Made by a program: the position numbers and the translations under genes. From Firmicutes bacterium UBA5449 (lineage in GTDB: Bacteria > Bacillota > SHA-98 > UBA4971), in the NCBI GenBank assembly GCA_002424305.1, contig DIQZ01000035.1, forward strand, positions 138,693 to 202,692: a stretch of 64,000 nt of DNA, in the 5' to 3' direction. The notes beneath the pieces are model-generated. The model did not search any database, was not told the DNA's origin, and saw only the letters and a list, made by a program, of their open reading frames with translations. This document shows positions 53,656 through 63,841 of the stretch, piece after piece (within the stretch, counting starts at the first letter, position 1; every line of letters begins with the position of its first letter).

Positions 53656-54980
53656 TTTTCTTGGCACGCTATGCAAGAATCATAGTAATCGCAGAACTTA
53701 TCATGGCATGTGTAGTAATAGTCGGGGGATGCTGGGGTCGAACCGAAGTGGATGACCTGGCTTTGGTCATGGCAATTGGCCTTGACAAAGGAGAAGAGGA
53801 CACAGTGTATGTCACGCTGCAAATGGCGGTCCCCAGGGCTGTAGCAAGCGGAGGAGGAGAGGGAGGAAGACCCGGGGAAGGAGGAGGGAATGAAGCAAGC
53901 CTCATAACGACCATAAGAGGCAGATCTATCCTAGGGCTTATTGATATCGCAAATACATACATTAATCGACGTCCGTCTTTTGTCCATTGCAAACTGGTAG
54001 TTATCGGCGAAGACCTTGCCGAACGGGGCTTAGCCCCGCATATTTCAGAATTGGTGCGATTTCATGAAATCAGACGAACTATGTTTCTCGTCATAGCTAA
54101 AGGCACTGCTCAAGAATTCATTATGGCAAACAAGCCCATTCTTGAGCAAAATCCTGCAAAGAATCTGGAATTACTTGCCCTCGCCAGTAGAAAAGCAGGC
54201 CTTATCCCTTCATCTCAACTTCACAGATTCTTAGTGGAAATGCAATCATTGGGGGAAGGACCCCTTGTGATCCTCGCCGGAGTTAATGAGGAGCCATCGC
54301 CTGAAGACGATAAGCAAGGGAAAAGTAAGGGCGCACCGCAGATATCTGTACCAATAAGTGAATCTGACATTGACTATATCGCAGGTAAATCTCCGTCAAT
54401 AGGAGGTAACCCTATTGAACTGGCAGGTGCAGCAGTCTTTCGAGGAGACAAGATGGTAGGTGAAATTACCGGAGAAGAGGTACGGTACGTTCTTTATCTT
54501 CGCGGAATCTTCAAGCGCGGTGTTACTATCGTACAGGATCCCTTTGCATACGACCAATTCATCGCTGCAGACTTACGACTCGCACGGCCTACACAGATTC
54601 GTGTAACAAGGGATGGCAATAGGTTTCACATTAGTGTGAAGATCCTGCTTGAAGGCGGTCTCATAGGAAGTCAAGGTACAGAAGACTACACTGATCCCAA
54701 AGTAGTCAGCGCCGTTGAAGAGCAACTCATCCATCAAATAGAAAGAGGTTGCCGTGACATTATCCGGAAAGCTCAGACCAGATTCTCATCTGATATTTTT
54801 GCGTTTGGGAATAAAGCCAGACATCTGACATTGACATGGCAGGAATGGCAAAACCTTGACTGGCCGAATGAGTTTCCACAAGCCTCCGTCAGTGTAACAG
54901 TAGGAGTCGAACTACGTAGGACGGGTCTGCTCTTTAGGTCACCAACACCTCTGACAAGTCCACAATCCCCGGCGTCATGA
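53652..54980 (+). CDS. gerC: Spore germination receptor C subunit (lipoprotein)
   Basis: A 442-residue GerC-family lipoprotein. A signal peptide ends at the lipobox VIVGGCWGR; the mature protein begins with WGRTEVDDLALVMAIGLDKG. An unusual glycine-rich insertion (GGGEGGRPGEGGGN, residues ~70-85) and a charged linker near 220 break otherwise family-like sequence. The start is GTG, overlapping the gerB stop. Diacylglyceryl modification should anchor it on the outside of the inner spore membrane. Confidence 0.93.
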   Translation: MIFLARYARIIVIAELIMACVVIVGGCWGRTEVDDLALVMAIGLDKGEEDTVYVTLQMAVPRAVASGGGEGGRPGEGGGNEASLITTIRGRSILGLIDIANTYINRRPSFVHCKLVVIGEDLAERGLAPHISELVRFHEIRRTMFLVIAKGTAQEFIMANKPILEQNPAKNLELLALASRKAGLIPSSQLHRFLVEMQSLGEGPLVILAGVNEEPSPEDDKQGKSKGAPQISVPISESDIDYIAGKSPSIGGNPIELAGAAVFRGDKMVGEITGEEVRYVLYLRGIFKRGVTIVQDPFAYDQFIAADLRLARPTQIRVTRDGNRFHISVKILLEGGLIGSQGTEDYTDPKVVSAVEEQLIHQIERGCRDIIRKAQTRFSSDIFAFGNKARHLTLTWQEWQNLDWPNEFPQASVSVTVGVELRRTGLLFRSPTPLTSPQSPAS

Positions 54981-54996
54981 ATGGAGGAGAACGGAG

Positions 54997-55173
54997 TTGA
55001 GACTCACTGCAATCCTAATAATTATGACAGCACCGACAATAGTAGCAATTTACACAATCAGCTTTGGGCAATGGCTTCTCAAGAGTGGAAACACCCGAGG
55101 GGCCATAGGTGTATTTATTGCTGCCGCAATCTGCATCATAGCCCCTCTGGCTCTCTTGATGCTCAGAGGGTAA
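54997..55173 (+). CDS. Small two-helix membrane protein at end of ger operon
   Basis: A 58-residue protein with a TTG start, GGAGGAG seven bases upstream. Helix 1 spans LTAILIIMTAPTIVAIYTI and helix 2 GAIGVFIAAAICIIAPLALL, linked by a short polar stretch (SGNTRG). It starts 16 bases after the gerC stop. Position and topology match the small D-type proteins encoded with some Bacillus germinant receptors, which modulate germination. No longer reading frame here has such composition; an overlapping 87-residue frame from 54981 is polar and lacks a family. Confidence 0.78.
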   Translation: MRLTAILIIMTAPTIVAIYTISFGQWLLKSGNTRGAIGVFIAAAICIIAPLALLMLRG

Positions 55174-55183
55174 TCCTGGCGCT

Positions 55184-55969
55184 TTATCGTGCTCGCAGAC
55201 GTTCCAGTTCTTCGAAAAGCTTATCATTAAGTACACGAATATAAGTGCCTTTCATTCCTAAAGAACGCGACTCTATTACACCTGCACTCTCAAACTTGCG
55301 GAGCGCATTGACAATGACTGATCTGGTTATGCCAACTTTGTCTGCAATTTTGCTGGCTACAAGCAGACCTTCTTCTCCGTTAAGTTCTTTGAAAATATGT
55401 TCAACAGCTTCCTGCTCAGAGAAGGATAGGGTATCCAAGGCCATCTGAACAGAGGCTTGTTTCCTTGCTTCTTCTTCAACTCTGTCCGCTTTTGTTCGCA
55501 AAACTTCCATTCCGATAATCGTAGCAGCAAAATCTGCAAGAACTAATTCGTCTTCTTCGAATTCCGGCTCGAATCTGGCCATTACGAGCGTAGCCAGTCT
55601 GTCCCCACCTGCATACACCGGCACTACAGTTATTAGCGCTTCTCCGAAAGGACATTTGCTGTCTGTGTTCAGAAAACACTTGCCTTCGTCTTGCTGAAGA
55701 TTGTCTGATGTTTCAATTATCCTAAGAAGCCAATCCATACACTCTTTGGGGAAAGATTCCCCATTACCCACGAGACGCGCGACGACATCACACTCAAAGC
55801 TCTCCATTGCAGCACATCCCAGTAGTCTGCCTCTACGACTAACTATGTAGACATTTGCTCCGATTTCATCAGAAAGCATTCCGGCAAATTCCTTTAGATT
55901 CAAGGGATAAGTTGTAGATTCCTGCACAAATCGACTCATTCTACGTGATTTCTCCAATAGGTTTTTCAC
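55184..55969 (-). CDS. codY: GTP- and branched-chain-amino-acid-sensing repressor CodY
   Basis: A 261-residue global regulator. The N-terminal GAF domain (ISRRGRLLG-like IVSRRGRLLGCAAM) binds Ile/Val/Leu, and the C-terminal winged helix contains the hallmark ASKIADKVGITRSVIVNALRKFESAGVIESRSLGMKGTYI. It lies in the usual place after hslU. Ten bases separate its end from the convergent ger operon. The 120-base gap to hslU shows only a short hairpin. Confidence 0.96.
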   Translation of the reverse strand: MKNLLEKSRRMSRFVQESTTYPLNLKEFAGMLSDEIGANVYIVSRRGRLLGCAAMESFECDVVARLVGNGESFPKECMDWLLRIIETSDNLQQDEGKCFLNTDSKCPFGEALITVVPVYAGGDRLATLVMARFEPEFEEDELVLADFAATIIGMEVLRTKADRVEEEARKQASVQMALDTLSFSEQEAVEHIFKELNGEEGLLVASKIADKVGITRSVIVNALRKFESAGVIESRSLGMKGTYIRVLNDKLFEELERLRAR

Positions 55970-56089
55970 AAATACTACCTCCTTTTACTGCCAGCAGGGG
56001 TGTGCCCGCTTCTCCATGCTTGAGATTTGCCGTCTCCTTCCCAGGCTTGTCCGACCCGTAGGTCAGAGTCTTCTGACACTAAGTAATAA

Positions 56090-57490
56090 TTACAGAATAA
56101 ACCTGCTTAAATCCCTGTTACCAACAATATCCTGAAGTCTCTCCTGAACATACTCACGATTAATTGTGACTTTCTTCGAAGTCAACTCCGGAGCATTAAA
56201 AGACACATCCTCAAGAAGACATTCCATCACTGTATGAAGTCGCCTTGCACCGATATTCTCAGTCTGCTCATTTACCTCACTGGCAATGGCTGCAATTTCC
56301 CAGATGGCGTCAGGCAAGAACACGAGTTCAATCCCTTCGGTAGCCATAAGCGCAGCGTATTGCTTTACTAAGGCATTCTCAGGCTCAGAAAGGATGCGCT
56401 TGAAGTCTTCTTTAGTGAGGCTATCGAGTTCTACACGAATCGGGAACCTCCCTTGCAGTTCCGGTATGAGATCCGAAGGCTTTGATACATGGAAGGCACC
56501 TGCGGCGATAAAAAGTATGTGGTCGGTTTTTACCGGGCCATACTTTGTTGTAACTGTACAACCTTCAACAATGGGAAGAATATCCCGCTGCACCCCTTCA
56601 CGAGACACATCAGGCCCCGCTCCTCTTTCCTTACCTGCTATCTTATCGAGCTCATCTATAAAAACGATCCCTGTTTGTTCAACACGGTCGATTGCTTCTT
56701 GTTCCACTTCCGCCATATCAACAAGTTTTTGTGCCTCTTCTTGGGCTATTATCTTTCTGGCTTCTCTTACCGGGACTCGTCTGCGCCTAGTCCTCCCCGG
56801 GAAAGCCCCGCCAAAGAGATCTTGCATGTTTATGCCCATCTCCTCCACCCCGGCGCCGCTGAAGACTTCCAGCATAGGGGGAGTCCTGTCTTCCACAGAT
56901 ACTTCGATGATTGTATCCTCCAGGTCTCCGGCAATGAGTTTCTCTCTCACCTTCTCCCGCCTATCCTTAGCTTCCTCCAGCCTCCTCTGAAAGGTTTCAT
57001 CATCCCGCTGAACGCCAAATCCCCCAATGAGCATAGCAAGGGGGTTCTTCTCAGATTCGTGAGAAGGTATAGGAACCATGATATCTAAGAGCCTGTCATC
57101 AACGACAGCCGCAGCTTTATGGTAGACTCCTACCATTTTCTCGGACTTTACCATACGAATTGCATTTTCCACCAAGTCCCTGATAATTGAGTCTACATCT
57201 CTTCCGACATACCCAACTTCAGTGAATTTCGTAGCCTCTACCTTAGTGAAAGGAGCATTGACCAATCTCGCCAGTCTGCGGGCGATTTCAGTCTTACCTA
57301 CTCCTGTAGGACCTATCATCAAGATATTCTTAGGGATAACTTCATCGCGAAGAGACCCCTTAAGGTTCAGTCTGCGGTACCTATTGCGAAGCGCGATTGC
57401 TACTGACTTCTTTGCCCTGTCTTGACCGACAATGAACTTATCAAGTTCTGCCACAGTAGCACGAGGCGTCAGCTCTTTAAGTCGCTCCAC
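56090..57490 (-). CDS. hslU: HslU (ClpY) AAA+ unfoldase subunit
   Basis: A ~466-residue ATPase of the HslUV protease. Walker [10 protein letters not shown], Walker B FIDELDKI, the intermediate domain (~130-240) and sensor motifs ([21 protein letters not shown]) are present. The C-terminal RFIL-type end inserts into HslV. GTG 57490 gives a family-like N-terminus ([12 protein letters not shown]) with GGGGG seven bases upstream; ATG 57508 overlaps the hslV stop. Confidence 0.95.
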   Translation of the reverse strand: MERLKELTPRATVAELDKFIVGQDRAKKSVAIALRNRYRRLNLKGSLRDEVIPKNILMIGPTGVGKTEIARRLARLVNAPFTKVEATKFTEVGYVGRDVDSIIRDLVENAIRMVKSEKMVGVYHKAAAVVDDRLLDIMVPIPSHESEKNPLAMLIGGFGVQRDDETFQRRLEEAKDRREKVREKLIAGDLEDTIIEVSVEDRTPPMLEVFSGAGVEEMGINMQDLFGGAFPGRTRRRRVPVREARKIIAQEEAQKLVDMAEVEQEAIDRVEQTGIVFIDELDKIAGKERGAGPDVSREGVQRDILPIVEGCTVTTKYGPVKTDHILFIAAGAFHVSKPSDLIPELQGRFPIRVELDSLTKEDFKRILSEPENALVKQYAALMATEGIELVFLPDAIWEIAAIASEVNEQTENIGARRLHTVMECLLEDVSFNAPELTSKKVTINREYVQERLQDIVGNRDLSRFIL

Positions 57491-57504
57491 ACATAAGCCC
57501 CCTT

Positions 57505-58041
57505 TCATATCTCCTCACACCGGATCTCCTCATTTGTATATATGCATATGGAAGATGCAATTCTCAGAGCTTCTTTGGCGACTTCACCACAGGTAAGATC
57601 TGTATGACCGACAAGGGCTTTTGCTGCTGCTAAGGCCATAGGCCCGCCTGAGCCCACTGCTGCGATACCGTCATCAGGTTCTATTAGGTCTCCGTTTCCT
57701 GAGATAACCAGTAAACTAGATTTGTCGGCAACAACCAAGAGAGCTTCGAGTCTCCTCAATGCACGATCCATCCGCCACTCTTTGACCAATTCCACAGCAG
57801 CTCTCGGCAGGTTTCCGTGGTATTCTTCCAGTTTGCCTTCGAAGCGTTCAAACAGAGCAAAAGCGTCAGCTGCCGCCCCTGCAAAGCCTGCTACGACTTT
57901 GCCTTCATAGAGTCTTCGAACCTTTCTGGCCTTGTGCTTCATTACAGTGTTGCCCATGGTAACTTGCCCGTCTCCGGCAATAGCCACGTGTTCACCGCGC
58001 TTGACCGCAATCACCGTTGTGGCGTAAAATTCTTGCCTCAC
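57505..58041 (-). CDS. hslV: HslV (ClpQ) proteasome-like peptidase
   Basis: A 178-residue Ntn-hydrolase. The N-terminus [16 protein letters not shown] suggests a seven-residue propeptide cleaved before Thr 8, the nucleophile; [22 protein letters not shown] and [10 protein letters not shown] are conserved. It partners HslU. Follows xerC by 28 bases. Confidence 0.95.
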   Translation of the reverse strand: MRQEFYATTVIAVKRGEHVAIAGDGQVTMGNTVMKHKARKVRRLYEGKVVAGFAGAAADAFALFERFEGKLEEYHGNLPRAAVELVKEWRMDRALRRLEALLVVADKSSLLVISGNGDLIEPDDGIAAVGSGGPMALAAAKALVGHTDLTCGEVAKEALRIASSICIYTNEEIRCEEI

Positions 58042-58069
58042 CCAGAACCCACCTCCCCGATTTGCTGTA

Positions 58070-58975
58070 TTATGCCCGCGGATGAGCCTTATCGTAAACC
58101 ACTTTCAGTCTCCTCCTGGTCATATGTGTATAGATTTGAGTCGTTGAGACGCTGGCATGACCTAGAAGTTCCTGTACAGCCCGAAGATCTGCTCCGTGAT
58201 CTAAGAGGTGAGTGGCAAACGAGTGCCTCAAAGCATGAGGACTGATTTTTTTATCAATGGTAGCATCTTCTATGTACTTATCTATCATGATTTGAACTGC
58301 ACGAGACGAAAGCCTTGTTCCGTTGCAGTTTAGGAAAAGGGCGCGGGCTTCCAATCCAGGAGATGCAAGATGTGGTCTTCCATTTTCCAGGTATTCTGTG
58401 AGTGCTTCTATAGCCTTTGCGCCTATTGGGACTATTCTCTCTTTAGATCCCTTGCCATAGGCTCTGATAAAACCCGTAGTAAGATCAACACTGTCAAGAT
58501 CAAGGCCAACCAGCTCTCCCACACGAAGACCTGCAGCATAAAGGGTTTCCAGTATTGCTATGTCACGAAGTCCAAGTGGGGTATCCCTTGCCGGACGCTC
58601 CATCAAAGATGCAACCTCATCTTCGCGAAGAAAGGGTGGTATTCTACGCCCTTCTTTCGGAGTCCTGATGCCTTTCACAGGATTCTGGGGGACAATCCCT
58701 TTTTTGTGGAGATAAGAAAAAAATGCCCGAACAGCCGCAAGTCTCCTGGCAACAGTTCGCCTGGAGTAGCCTGCTCTTTGAAGATCCGCCAAGTAGGCCC
58801 TGATCTCGAGGTAAGTTATGCCAGATGGGCTTCGATTTTCTTTGTCCTCATGAATGTCTTGGACAAAATCTATAAACGTTTGGATATCATGGGCATATGC
58901 ATTAATGGTGTTAGGAGAATGGCCCTTCTCAATAGAGAGATATCCAAGAAAGTCATCAACCTCACTGGTCAACAC
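58070..58975 (-). CDS. xerC: Tyrosine recombinase XerC/CodV
   Basis: A 301-residue site-specific recombinase that resolves chromosome dimers. The N-terminal SAM-like domain ([19 protein letters not shown]) and the catalytic set R ([12 protein letters not shown]), K ([12 protein letters not shown]), H-x-x-R ([12 protein letters not shown]), H ([11 protein letters not shown]) and Tyr (IYTHMT) are complete. GTG start preceded by GGGAG. It lies in the conserved trmFO-xerC-hslV order, arguing for a housekeeping, not mobile, role. Confidence 0.94.
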   Translation of the reverse strand: MLTSEVDDFLGYLSIEKGHSPNTINAYAHDIQTFIDFVQDIHEDKENRSPSGITYLEIRAYLADLQRAGYSRRTVARRLAAVRAFFSYLHKKGIVPQNPVKGIRTPKEGRRIPPFLREDEVASLMERPARDTPLGLRDIAILETLYAAGLRVGELVGLDLDSVDLTTGFIRAYGKGSKERIVPIGAKAIEALTEYLENGRPHLASPGLEARALFLNCNGTRLSSRAVQIMIDKYIEDATIDKKISPHALRHSFATHLLDHGADLRAVQELLGHASVSTTQIYTHMTRRRLKVVYDKAHPRA

Positions 58976-59054
58976 AAATACCGCTCCCTTATCGAGAACG
59001 TAATACTATTGTAGCAAACCCTTTCGTTGTAGAATTGTATCATAATCGCAATTT

Positions 59055-60401
59055 TTAATCAAGTCTGTAACGAAGGGTTTTCTCGAAATCATGTACAACT
59101 TTTAGGGTAGATGCCGCAATAGCAAGTCTATTATCTTTTTTCCGTCGTTTCATGTCGGATTTCGGCAAAATTCCGAAGTTGGCATTCATTGGTTGAAATG
59201 CCCCGGTTCTCTCAGTGGAAACATAGTAGCAAAGAGCGCCTATAATTGTCTCTTTTGGAAACCGAATCGGAGACAGACCCAATACAAGCCTTGCTGCATT
59301 TACCCCGGCAACAAGTCCTGATGCTGTAGACTCCAGATAACCTTCGACTCCGGAAATTTGCCCTGCAAAGAGAAGATTCTCATCGTGTTGACACTGCATT
59401 GTGGGAAGAAGGATCTCAGGCGAGTTGATAAACGTGTTTCTGTGCATCACCCCGTACCTAACAAATTCAGCCTTTTCCAGGCCGGGAATCATACGGAACA
59501 CCCGACGTTGTTCATCCCACGCGAGGCGCGTCTGAAAGCCTACCAAATTTAGAAGGGAACGCGCCATATCCTCCGGCCTTAGCTGTACTACTGCATAAGG
59601 GCGCTCTCCTGTACGTGGATCTTTGAGTCCGACGGGTCTTAAAGGACCGTAAGCCAGAGTCTCACGTCCGCGTTTAGCCAGAGTCTCTATGGGCATACAC
59701 GCTTCAAAAACCTTCATATCTTCAAATTCATGCCGGGGCGCAGTCTTAGCAGAGACTAGAGCATCATAAAAGCGATCATACTCTTCTTTTGTCATAGGAC
59801 AGTTAAGATAGTCATTGCCTCCTCGTCCATACCGCGAACCCCAAAAAACCCGGGATAGATCGCAAGACTCCATGGTAACAATGGGGGCTACAGCATCATA
59901 GAAGTATAGATTGTCTTCACCGGTCAGCCCTGTGACAGACTGGGCAAGACTATGAGATGTCAGCGGGCCGCTGGCGATTATGCACGGCCTGTGCTGAGGG
60001 ATATCAGTAATCTCTTCTCTTAATACATGAATATTAGGAGACCTCTTAATGTACGAGCTGACAAGATGAGAAAACCTCTGCCTTTCCACTGCCAGGGCTG
60101 AGCCTGCAGGGATTCTTGCACCCTCTGCGCACCTCATGATCAGAGATCCGTAAGTTCGTAATTCCTCTTTGAGAACACCTGCCGCATTCCGAAAACCATC
60201 GGATCCTAATGAATTTGAGCATACGAGCTCTGCCAGATCAGACGTGGTATGAGCAGGTGTCATCACCCCCGGCCTCATCTCAATAATACTGACAGGGATA
60301 TTTCTCCGAGCTATCTGCCATGCGGCCTCACTGCCTGCAAGCCCGCCACCTACAACGACTACACCTCTATCATCAACCAATCCTGCAACACCTACCATCA
60401 C
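59055..60401 (-). CDS. trmFO: Methylenetetrahydrofolate-dependent tRNA (uracil-54-C5) methyltransferase
   Basis: A 448-residue FAD enzyme that makes m5U54 in tRNA using methylene-THF. The FAD motif VVVVGGGLAGSEAAWQIA is N-terminal; ELVCSNSLGSD, YFYDAVAPIV and GQISGVEGYLESTASGLVAGVNAA are family signatures. The GTG start overlaps the topA stop. Common in Bacillota beside topA and xerC. Confidence 0.95.
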   Translation of the reverse strand: MMVGVAGLVDDRGVVVVGGGLAGSEAAWQIARRNIPVSIIEMRPGVMTPAHTTSDLAELVCSNSLGSDGFRNAAGVLKEELRTYGSLIMRCAEGARIPAGSALAVERQRFSHLVSSYIKRSPNIHVLREEITDIPQHRPCIIASGPLTSHSLAQSVTGLTGEDNLYFYDAVAPIVTMESCDLSRVFWGSRYGRGGNDYLNCPMTKEEYDRFYDALVSAKTAPRHEFEDMKVFEACMPIETLAKRGRETLAYGPLRPVGLKDPRTGERPYAVVQLRPEDMARSLLNLVGFQTRLAWDEQRRVFRMIPGLEKAEFVRYGVMHRNTFINSPEILLPTMQCQHDENLLFAGQISGVEGYLESTASGLVAGVNAARLVLGLSPIRFPKETIIGALCYYVSTERTGAFQPMNANFGILPKSDMKRRKKDNRLAIAASTLKVVHDFEKTLRYRLD

Positions 60402-62515
60402 AAAGTATCTGAAGCGGAAGAAGCCTTAGATTTACCGGAAGAGCGCACATCTTCTCGGTAGTCACACCCCTCCCTGACACAAGCTAAGTAGCCTTTCTTG
60501 CCGCCGCGCCTTACAAGAAATGCTCCACATTCAGGGCAAGGCTTCTTAACCGGTGCATACCACGTGGTGAACTTGCACTCAGGATATCCGCTGCATCCAT
60601 AGAACTTCCTGCCCTTTCTGGTCTTTCTTTCCACTATCTCCTCTCCACACAGTGGGCATTTAACACCGGTTTTGCGGACAATTTTCTTTGTAAACTTGCA
60701 TTCAGGATAACCTTGGCATCCCAGAAACGCGCCAAACCTGCCATGCTTTACTACAAGGTTGCGGCCACATTCAGGGCAGAGCTCATCTGTGACTTCATCG
60801 GGGATCTTCACTCTCTCCACTTGTTCTTCGGCCTCATCTACTGTCTCTTTGAAAGGCACGTAGAATTCTTCGATGACCTTCACCCACTCAAGTTCACCTT
60901 CGGCAATCCGATCCAACTTCGCCTCCATGTCAGCGGTAAAAGTCACATCAACAACATTCGGATATACCTTGTTTAGGACATCCACCACTACAAACCCGAG
61001 TTGTGTTGGGTAAAATCTCTTGTCTTCAATGGCCACGTAATCACGCTTGCGGATGGTTTCAAGGATAGGCGCATACGTACTTGGCCTGCCTATACCGTTT
61101 TCTTCAAGTGCCCGTACAAGTGTAGCCTCACTATAACGTGGCGGTGGCTCAGTAAAGTGCTGCTTATCCTCGAGCCTAACCAGAAGCAGCCTCTCACCTT
61201 CAGAGAGCCCGGGTAGGATTGGTTCGTCTTCTTCAGCATTATCAGTTCCCTCTTGATACAGGATGGTGAATCCGGGGAACTTCACCCGTGAACCTGTTGC
61301 TCTAAACACGTAGTTCTTGGCTTTGATGTCTACACGGACAGTATCAAAGACGGCTGCCTGCATTTGACTTGCCACAAACCTGTCCCAGATAAGCTTGTAT
61401 AATCTGTACTGGTCAGAGGATAAGCGCGCTTTCAGGTCAGCCGGACGGCGTGTTACCAACGTAGGCCTAATGGCCTCATGAGCATCCTGGCTGGTAGCCT
61501 TCTTCTTATACCGTCTTGGTCTGTCAGGCACATAATCCTTTCCGTATACATCCTTAATGAAGGATCTGGCGTGAGATTCAGCTTCAGATGCAACTCGAAC
61601 TGAGTCAGTTCGAATGTAGGTTACAAGACCTGTGTTGCCTTCCGGACCAATCTCCAAACCCTCATATAGCTGTTGGGCAATTTGCATAGTCTTACGAGCT
61701 CTGAACCCCAGCTTCCTTGAGGCTTCCTGCTGCAGAGTGCTTGTGGTAAACGGAGGCGCCGGATTCCTCTTCCGTTCTCTTTCAAGCACTTTGACGACTT
61801 TATACTCCTCGCCTTTCAAATCGCTGAGGACTGCCTTAGCCTCCTCAGCCGTGTTTATACTTATCTTTCTTCCTGCTTTATTCAGGAGTTTCGCAGAAAA
61901 CTCCGAACCGTCAACCTCTGTCTTCAAGAACGCGGTAATCGACCAGTACTCATCACGTTCGAAAGCCTCAATTTCCCTTTCTCTATCGCATATGAGTCTT
62001 ACAGTAACTGATTGGACTCTACCGGCAGAGAGGCCTCTGCGGACTTTTTTCCATAGAAAGGGACTGAGGGTATATCCAACAAGCCGATCGAGTATCCTCC
62101 GAGCCTGCTGAGCATTGACTCGCTCCATATGAATAGGTCTCGGATTATCAAGGGCATCCTTTATCGCCCTTTTCGTAACCTCGTGAAACTCAATCCGACG
62201 AGGAACAGTGGGCTCAAGCCCCAGTGCCTCTGAAAGATGCCAAGATATTGCCTCTCCTTCGCGGTCAGGGTCAGTTGCAAGTAAGACCTTGCTTGATTTT
62301 CCCAGTGCACCCTTGAGCTCCCGAATAGTATCGCCCTTGCCCCGAATAGTAATGTAATGAGGCTCATAGTTGTTTTCCACATCGACCCCAAGCTTGCTTT
62401 TGGGCAGATCCCTCACATGACCTACAGAAGCCTTCACTTGGTATTTCCCACCGAGCAACCTCTGAATCGTCTTAGCTTTAGCAGGTGATTCCACAATAAT
62501 AAGACATTTTGACAT
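60398..62515 (-). CDS. topA: DNA topoisomerase I
   Basis: A 705-residue type IA topoisomerase that relaxes negative supercoils. The Toprim domain (IVESPAKAKTIQRLL; ATDPDREGEAISWHL) and catalytic-Tyr region (GLVTYIRTDSVRVA) are visible, with EENGIGRPSTYAPIL. The C-terminus carries three zinc-ribbon repeats (CPECG...C, CPLCG...C, CPECG...C). It follows a 201-base gap from dprA that holds only a TATAAA-like element near 62565 and no gene I can support. Confidence 0.97.
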   Translation of the reverse strand: MSKCLIIVESPAKAKTIQRLLGGKYQVKASVGHVRDLPKSKLGVDVENNYEPHYITIRGKGDTIRELKGALGKSSKVLLATDPDREGEAISWHLSEALGLEPTVPRRIEFHEVTKRAIKDALDNPRPIHMERVNAQQARRILDRLVGYTLSPFLWKKVRRGLSAGRVQSVTVRLICDREREIEAFERDEYWSITAFLKTEVDGSEFSAKLLNKAGRKISINTAEEAKAVLSDLKGEEYKVVKVLERERKRNPAPPFTTSTLQQEASRKLGFRARKTMQIAQQLYEGLEIGPEGNTGLVTYIRTDSVRVASEAESHARSFIKDVYGKDYVPDRPRRYKKKATSQDAHEAIRPTLVTRRPADLKARLSSDQYRLYKLIWDRFVASQMQAAVFDTVRVDIKAKNYVFRATGSRVKFPGFTILYQEGTDNAEEDEPILPGLSEGERLLLVRLEDKQHFTEPPPRYSEATLVRALEENGIGRPSTYAPILETIRKRDYVAIEDKRFYPTQLGFVVVDVLNKVYPNVVDVTFTADMEAKLDRIAEGELEWVKVIEEFYVPFKETVDEAEEQVERVKIPDEVTDELCPECGRNLVVKHGRFGAFLGCQGYPECKFTKKIVRKTGVKCPLCGEEIVERKTRKGRKFYGCSGYPECKFTTWYAPVKKPCPECGAFLVRRGGKKGYLACVREGCDYREDVRSSGKSKASSASDTL

Positions 62516-62716
62516 TGTTACACTCCCCTATTGCATAACCCCGCTGATTTCACTGCTGTTCATTTTATACTACTCAATGGCACATACTCCTATCTCAGCA
62601 CGCGTTCATTCGGGTTTAACCCACACCACCAAAAACGCACCTTTCATGTCGAAGGTTAGTTTCTGTCGCAGGCTCCGGTTAAATACCCGGCATGCACCTG
62701 CTTGCACCATGCCCCT

Positions 62717-63802
62717 TCAACACTTCACATAGCCACCCCTAACCCGCGTTATGATACCTTTTAGCTCGAGGGTGACAAGAGCACATGTGACTAGAGACGC
62801 CGGAAACCCTGTCGCGCTTACTATATCATCAGTCGACACAGGTGAGAAGCCTAGTGTCGCGAAGACCCTCTTCTCACGAGAGGAAAGAACCACTTGCCTG
62901 GAATTATCTTTCATATCGGGCTTGCCTGCGATTGTTACCCCAAGTTCTTCAAGGATGTCATCAATTCCTTCTATGAGCGTCGCTCCTTGCTTGATAAGAT
63001 TATGTGTTCCTTGCGAAAGTGGGCTTCGAATTTCACCTGGAACGGCAAAAACTTCTCTCCCTTGCTCCAAGGCAAAATCGGCAGTAATCAGTGCACCACT
63101 GGTCTTTCCTGCTTCTACCACAACAACACCAAGAGCAAGCCCGCTTATGATTCTATTTCGCCTGGGAAAGTTTTGTGGGAAAGGACACGTACCAAAAGGG
63201 AATTCACTTATTACTGCCCCGTTTTTCGCTATTCTTTTAGCAAGCATCATGTTCTCCGGAGGATACGTTACATCCAGACCGCTGCCTAAGACAGCAATGG
63301 TCTGTCCCCCTCCGGCGAGAGCCCCTTTGTGTGCAACAGAATCGACGCCTCTTGCCATACCTGACACTACAGTGAACCCAGCTTCCACTGCATTCTTCGA
63401 CAAAAACCTGGTTACGCGGGTTCCGTAGTAGCTAGGCTTCCTGGAACCCACAATTGCTATGGAAAATGCGTCGGATGGCAGAACTTCTCCCGAAATGTAG
63501 AGCGCAGGAGGAGGGTACGGTATATTCAGTAATGCAGTAGGATAAGAAGCATCATTTACAGTAACTATGTTAATCCCCGATTCCTCAGCCTGTCGCACCT
63601 CTCGCCTGAGCGTTTCGCCGTCTTGAAGGGTTATGATACGCCTTGCCGTCTTCTTACCTATCCCTTTGACTTGGAGTAGTTCCCGCTCTTTTGCGCACAT
63701 TACAGCTTGGGCTGAACCGAATCTCTTCATAAGATCGGAAAACCTAAGACCTCCGATAGTGCTTACTGTATTAAGAGCAATAATGCATTCGCGCTCACCC
63801 AT
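62717..63802 (-). CDS. dprA: DNA-processing protein DprA
   Basis: A ~361-residue RecA loader that protects incoming DNA in transformation. An N-terminal HhH region (LLQVKGIGKKTARRII), the Rossmann DprA core (IAIVGSRKPSYYGTRV, GMARGVDSVAHKGALAGGGQTIAVLGSGLDVTYPPEN, VVVEAGKTSGALITADFA) and a C-terminal winged helix are present. ATG 63802 is preceded by GGGG. Neighbours topA and a comM-like gene are typical. Confidence 0.94.
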   Translation of the reverse strand: MGERECIIALNTVSTIGGLRFSDLMKRFGSAQAVMCAKERELLQVKGIGKKTARRIITLQDGETLRREVRQAEESGINIVTVNDASYPTALLNIPYPPPALYISGEVLPSDAFSIAIVGSRKPSYYGTRVTRFLSKNAVEAGFTVVSGMARGVDSVAHKGALAGGGQTIAVLGSGLDVTYPPENMMLAKRIAKNGAVISEFPFGTCPFPQNFPRRNRIISGLALGVVVVEAGKTSGALITADFALEQGREVFAVPGEIRSPLSQGTHNLIKQGATLIEGIDDILEELGVTIAGKPDMKDNSRQVVLSSREKRVFATLGFSPVSTDDIVSATGFPASLVTCALVTLELKGIITRVRGGYVKC

Positions 63803-63841
63803 ACAACACACCCCGGCACATCACCATGTACAGCTGGGACT

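Noticed and set aside
54981..55244. 87-codon plus-strand frame after gerC
   Set aside because: Polar translation overlapping the codY end; the alternative frame from TTG 54997 has a ribosome binding site and two membrane helices.
56286..56990. Plus-strand open frame of 234 codons
   Set aside because: Antisense to hslU; low-complexity Ser-rich translation and no family motif.
58070..58975. Integrase of a mobile element
   Set aside because: The recombinase sits in the conserved trmFO-xerC-hslV order and has no attachment repeats or cargo, so it is the housekeeping XerC.
62751..63428. Plus-strand open frame of 225 codons
   Set aside because: Antisense to dprA with no ribosome binding site or recognisable domain.
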